Positions 13,861 to 15,836 of a stretch of DNA of 15,836 bases are shown here, piece by piece (within the stretch, counting starts at the first letter, position 1; each line of letters opens with the position of its first letter). The position numbers and the translations under genes were made by a program. The DNA comes from JBBKWQ01 sp037969115 (GTDB taxonomy: Bacteria; Actinomycetota; Acidimicrobiia; Acidimicrobiales; Ilumatobacteraceae). The DNA lies in NCBI GenBank assembly GCA_037969115.1, contig JBBKWQ010000232.1:1-15836 (forward strand), given 5' to 3'. A model generated the notes under the pieces. It was not told where the DNA came from. It searched no databases and was given only the letters and a program-made list of their open reading frames with translations.

Positions 13861-13868
13861 CTGTGCGT

Positions 13869-14432
13869 TCAGTAAGAAATTTCGTTGAACGAGTGCACGA
13901 TCGGTTGGCCACGCCGGATGCCGATGCGAGTCAGCGACGCCTGCGACAGGTGGGTGCGCCACATCGTTTCGGGAGCAACATCGAGCGCCCAGGCGAACGC
14001 AGACTTGATGGGCGACACGTGGCTGACGACGACGACGTCGAGATCGGCCATCCGATCAAGAATCTCGGAGCACGCGCTGCGGACACGAGCGTCGAGCTCG
14101 GCAAACGATTCGCCGCCACGAGTCTTGAAGTCCGGATCCGAGCGCCAGCTCGCCCACACCGACTGCGGTACGTCTCCGACGGGAGCGCCTTCGTACTCAC
14201 CGTACGACAGCTCGATCCAGCGATCGTCGGTGATGATCGGCAGCTGAAACCGTTCGGCAGTTTGCTGAGCGCGTCGTAGCGGGCTCGAGATCACTTCGTC
14301 GACGTCACCGATCAGCTCGGCAATGGAGTCGGCCTGAGCCCGACCGACATCATCGAGGTCCTGGTCGAGACGGCCCTGCAACTGCCCGGCTGCGTTGGCT
14401 GCCGTTCGACCGTGACGCACGAGATAGAGCAC
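13869..14432 (-). CDS. histidine phosphatase family protein (phosphoglycerate-mutase-like)
   Basis: With GTG 14432 the protein has 187 residues. The catalytic LVRHGRT motif is at 4-10 (His7 is the phospho-acceptor), R-x-x-Q-T-A is present in PLRRAQQTAE, the E-L-x-Y-G-x-Y-E-G acid segment in the middle, and the second catalytic histidine in VVVSHVSPIKS. Family members remove phosphate from sugars, cobalamin or thiamine precursors, or small metabolites; the substrate is not predictable here. The frame is open upstream to 14720, but that part is antisense to the membrane protein and not family-like. No clear ribosome-binding site precedes the GTG. In mycobacteria the corresponding protein next to a zinc-ribbon gene (Rv2228c) carries an N-terminal RNase H domain; this one does not. 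Confidence 0.85.
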   Translation of the reverse strand: MLYLVRHGRTAANAAGQLQGRLDQDLDDVGRAQADSIAELIGDVDEVISSPLRRAQQTAERFQLPIITDDRWIELSYGEYEGAPVGDVPQSVWASWRSDPDFKTRGGESFAELDARVRSACSEILDRMADLDVVVVSHVSPIKSAFAWALDVAPETMWRTHLSQASLTRIGIRRGQPIVHSFNEISY

Positions 14433-14530
14433 GAGCCACAGTGAAGCACACCGGGCGTCATGGTGCCGGACCAATGCAGCCGACCTGTTCGAACACTCGA
14501 TCCCGGCAGATCGACCACCTGAAGCTCCGG
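14433..14530. other. gap between histidine phosphatase and membrane-protein genes
   Basis: This 98-base stretch separates two leftward genes. Only a small inverted repeat is seen (CGATC at 14498-14502 with GATCG at 14509-14513). A leftward promoter for the phosphatase could lie here, but no convincing -35/-10 pair was found. Confidence 0.3.
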
Positions 14531-15013
14531 TCAGTTCACGCCGAGCGTGAGGCGACCGGTCGATGCGAAATCGGAACGTATCGCTGGATCTGCCAGGTCG
14601 GCCGCGCGGTAGATCCACCACAGCAGGATGAGACCGATGACCTCGAGCGGGACATTCAGGAGTCCCCTGTCGACGAACAACGAACTCGAATCGTCGAATC
14701 GCAGACCGCTGACAGGCCACCAGAACAGCTCGGTGTCGACCCAGGCTGCCGAGAAGACCAGGTGCAGCAATGTGCCGAGCGGCAGACCCAGCAGTGTCCG
14801 TCGAAGCGGCCGACGGCCGGTCGTTGCCACCATGATCACGCCGAGCAGCACCACGCTGAACACCACACTGTGCAGCATCCGGGCTCCGCCGGCGATCAGG
14901 TCGACCACCGATGGAATCAGGCTGCCGACGATCAGCAGCCGGTAGTCGAACGTCGGATCGCGGAACACGTACCAGGTCGCGAGAACTGCGGTCGCGACGA
15001 ACCAGGCGAGCAC
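14531..15013 (-). CDS. DUF457/YdjM-like membrane protein
   Basis: The GTG at 15013 gives 160 residues; it lies four bases after the zinc-ribbon stop. Four hydrophobic segments are visible (about 2-17, 26-42, 48-64, 74-90) plus one near the C-terminus (about 119-137). The pattern recalls the DUF457 family (YdjM, called membrane-bound metal-dependent hydrolases): P34-x3-D38 where the family has LPDxDH, H48-S49, H84 in LLHLVFSAAWVD, and a WWP at 98-100. The first motif (IPSVVD) is weaker than usual. Catalytic activity has little experimental support in this family. The tight spacing suggests co-transcription with the zinc-ribbon gene. Confidence 0.65.
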   Translation of the reverse strand: MLAWFVATAVLATWYVFRDPTFDYRLLIVGSLIPSVVDLIAGGARMLHSVVFSVVLLGVIMVATTGRRPLRRTLLGLPLGTLLHLVFSAAWVDTELFWWPVSGLRFDDSSSLFVDRGLLNVPLEVIGLILLWWIYRAADLADPAIRSDFASTGRLTLGVN

Positions 15014-15017
15014 GGTG

Positions 15018-15716
15018 TCAGATGGCGAGCAGGCGGCCGCATTGCGGGCACTCGGCCAGTTCGCCGGGACCGACCTCTTTGACCGTGTCGACTTCGGCCG
15101 CCGACAGGTCGAGATGGCATCCCTCACAGCGGTGACCCTTCAGAACCGCGACTGCGACGCCGAGTTGGGACCGCAGCCGGTCGTACCGTTCGAGCAGTGG
15201 CTCGGCGACCTGTGCGCGTAGTTCTGTGCGCCGATCGGACAAGTCGGACAACTCTCGGTCGATCTCGACCAGGGCGGCGGCGAGCGCCGCCTCTGCAAGC
15301 TCCTGAGCGGCGCGCAGTGCCGGCTCATCGGCCGTCCGGGATCTCATCTCGTCGTCGATTGCGGCCTGCTCCTCGAGAGCGGCGAGTTCGACATCGTCAT
15401 TGGCGCTGCGCTGTTCATTGAGCGTACTGATCTCGTGTTGCAGCGCCTCGGCTTCGCGCAGGGCGATGACGGTCTTCATCTGCTGTTGCAGCCGGGATCG
15501 ATGGGCATCGATGTCGGCCGAGTTCGCTTCGGCCTTGCGGATCAAGATGTCGAGCTCGCCGAGCCGGTCGAGATTGGTGTTGCGGTCCCGCTCCCAAGCG
15601 GTGACCAAGGCACGTGCCTCGTTCGCAGTGGTCAGCTCCGGCAACTGGGTTCGGCGATGTGTGAGTTGGTCGGCGGCGGTGTCGGTGGACTGGAGATCGA
15701 TCAGCACGTTGTTCAT
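15018..15716 (-). CDS. coiled-coil protein with C-terminal C4 zinc ribbon (zf-RING_7 type)
   Basis: The 232-residue protein is a long helical coiled coil from about 5 to 180, rich in Glu, Arg, Ala and Leu (for example DILIRKAEANSADIDAHRSR), then a zinc ribbon with C197-x2-C200 and C223-x2-C226 (CEGCHLDL, then ECPQCGRLL). This is the conserved bacterial family represented by M. tuberculosis Rv2229c and Helicobacter HP0958/FlgZ-like proteins, thought to bind nucleic acid or act as a scaffold. The ATG at 15716 is preferred over the TTG at 15722 because it overlaps the upstream gene's stop (TGATG, 15718-15714), indicating coupling. The downstream membrane gene starts four bases after its TGA. Confidence 0.88.
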   Translation of the reverse strand: MNNVLIDLQSTDTAADQLTHRRTQLPELTTANEARALVTAWERDRNTNLDRLGELDILIRKAEANSADIDAHRSRLQQQMKTVIALREAEALQHEISTLNEQRSANDDVELAALEEQAAIDDEMRSRTADEPALRAAQELAEAALAAALVEIDRELSDLSDRRTELRAQVAEPLLERYDRLRSQLGVAVAVLKGHRCEGCHLDLSAAEVDTVKEVGPGELAECPQCGRLLAI

Positions 15717-15836
15717 CAGCAAGGCCGCACACTAATCGCCAACTCGGCCGCCGGCAGCGGCGCGTCACGATCGATCACATCGGGCGGAATCGTGGTGCCG
15801 CTGTCGATTTGTCGATAGATGGGCCGTGGCGGTGCC
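15716..15836 (-). CDS. 3' end of an unidentified protein, truncated by the window
   Basis: On the minus strand a frame enters at the right edge and ends with TGA at 15718-15716, giving 39 residues that include PIYRQIDSGTTIPPDVIDRD and end in AAELAISVRPC. It is not listed by start codon because the start is outside. The TGATG junction with the zinc-ribbon gene supports that it is real coding sequence. In Mycobacterium the gene before the zinc-ribbon protein encodes a Nif3-like metal-binding protein (Rv2230c); this tail does not clearly resemble Nif3, so the identity is left open. Confidence 0.6.
   Translation of the reverse strand, partial: APPRPIYRQIDSGTTIPPDVIDRDAPLPAAELAISVRPC

Overview
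The window is high-GC and densely packed. It looks like chromosomal DNA of an actinobacterium. The best evidence is a WhiB-type iron-sulfur regulator (a family essentially confined to Actinobacteria and their phages), frequent GTG starts, several candidate leaderless starts, many ATGA/TGATG stop-start overlaps, and an exonuclease/UvrC-like gene lying close to trpD, as in Mycobacterium (Rv2191/Rv2192c). The flavour is Acidimicrobiia (Ilumatobacter-like), but that is an impression, not something proved here. No phage, transposase, CRISPR array or tRNA was seen.

Left part (1-3835). The 3' end of a UVR-motif nuclease gene, a RimJ/RimL-type GNAT acetyltransferase and a small SMR-like four-helix membrane protein read rightward. 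They meet a leftward cluster whiB - trpD - thrB: a WhiB regulator, anthranilate phosphoribosyltransferase and homoserine kinase. trpD and thrB are joined by a TGATG overlap. The membrane-protein frame runs about 200 bases into the antisense of thrB.

Centre (3869-10368). This is a glycerol-3-phosphate-like redox locus. A GlpC-type double [4Fe-4S]/CCG protein points left. Divergent from it is a tightly coupled operon: GlpD-type FAD dehydrogenase, an alkyl-DHAP-synthase-like FAD oxidase, a small membrane protein and a GlpK-like FGGY kinase. The kinase has lost three of the residues that form the glycerol pocket in E. coli GlpK, so its substrate may not be glycerol. The locus may therefore handle another polyol or an ether-glycerol compound.

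Right-centre (10436-13779). Two overlapping genes encode exported ferritin-like proteins, one with a plain Tat signal and one with a Tat plus lipobox signal. The RNase P RNA gene (rnpB) follows, preceded by nested hairpins. Next is an ArsR-SRPBCC fusion regulator whose promoter carries a perfect 20-base palindrome between the -35 and -10 boxes and probably fires a leaderless GTG-start mRNA. It converges, with a 47-base overlap, on an HxlR-family regulator.

Right end (13834-15836). A leftward set contains the 3' end of an unidentified gene, a coiled-coil/zinc-ribbon protein, a DUF457-like membrane protein and a histidine phosphatase. It partly recalls mycobacterial Rv2230c-Rv2228c, but the RNase H domain is absent and a membrane protein is inserted.

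Nothing here is clearly a wholly new system. The points most worth following are the altered-pocket kinase inside the GlpD/AGPS-like/GlpC locus, and the compact autoregulated ArsR-SRPBCC fusion.
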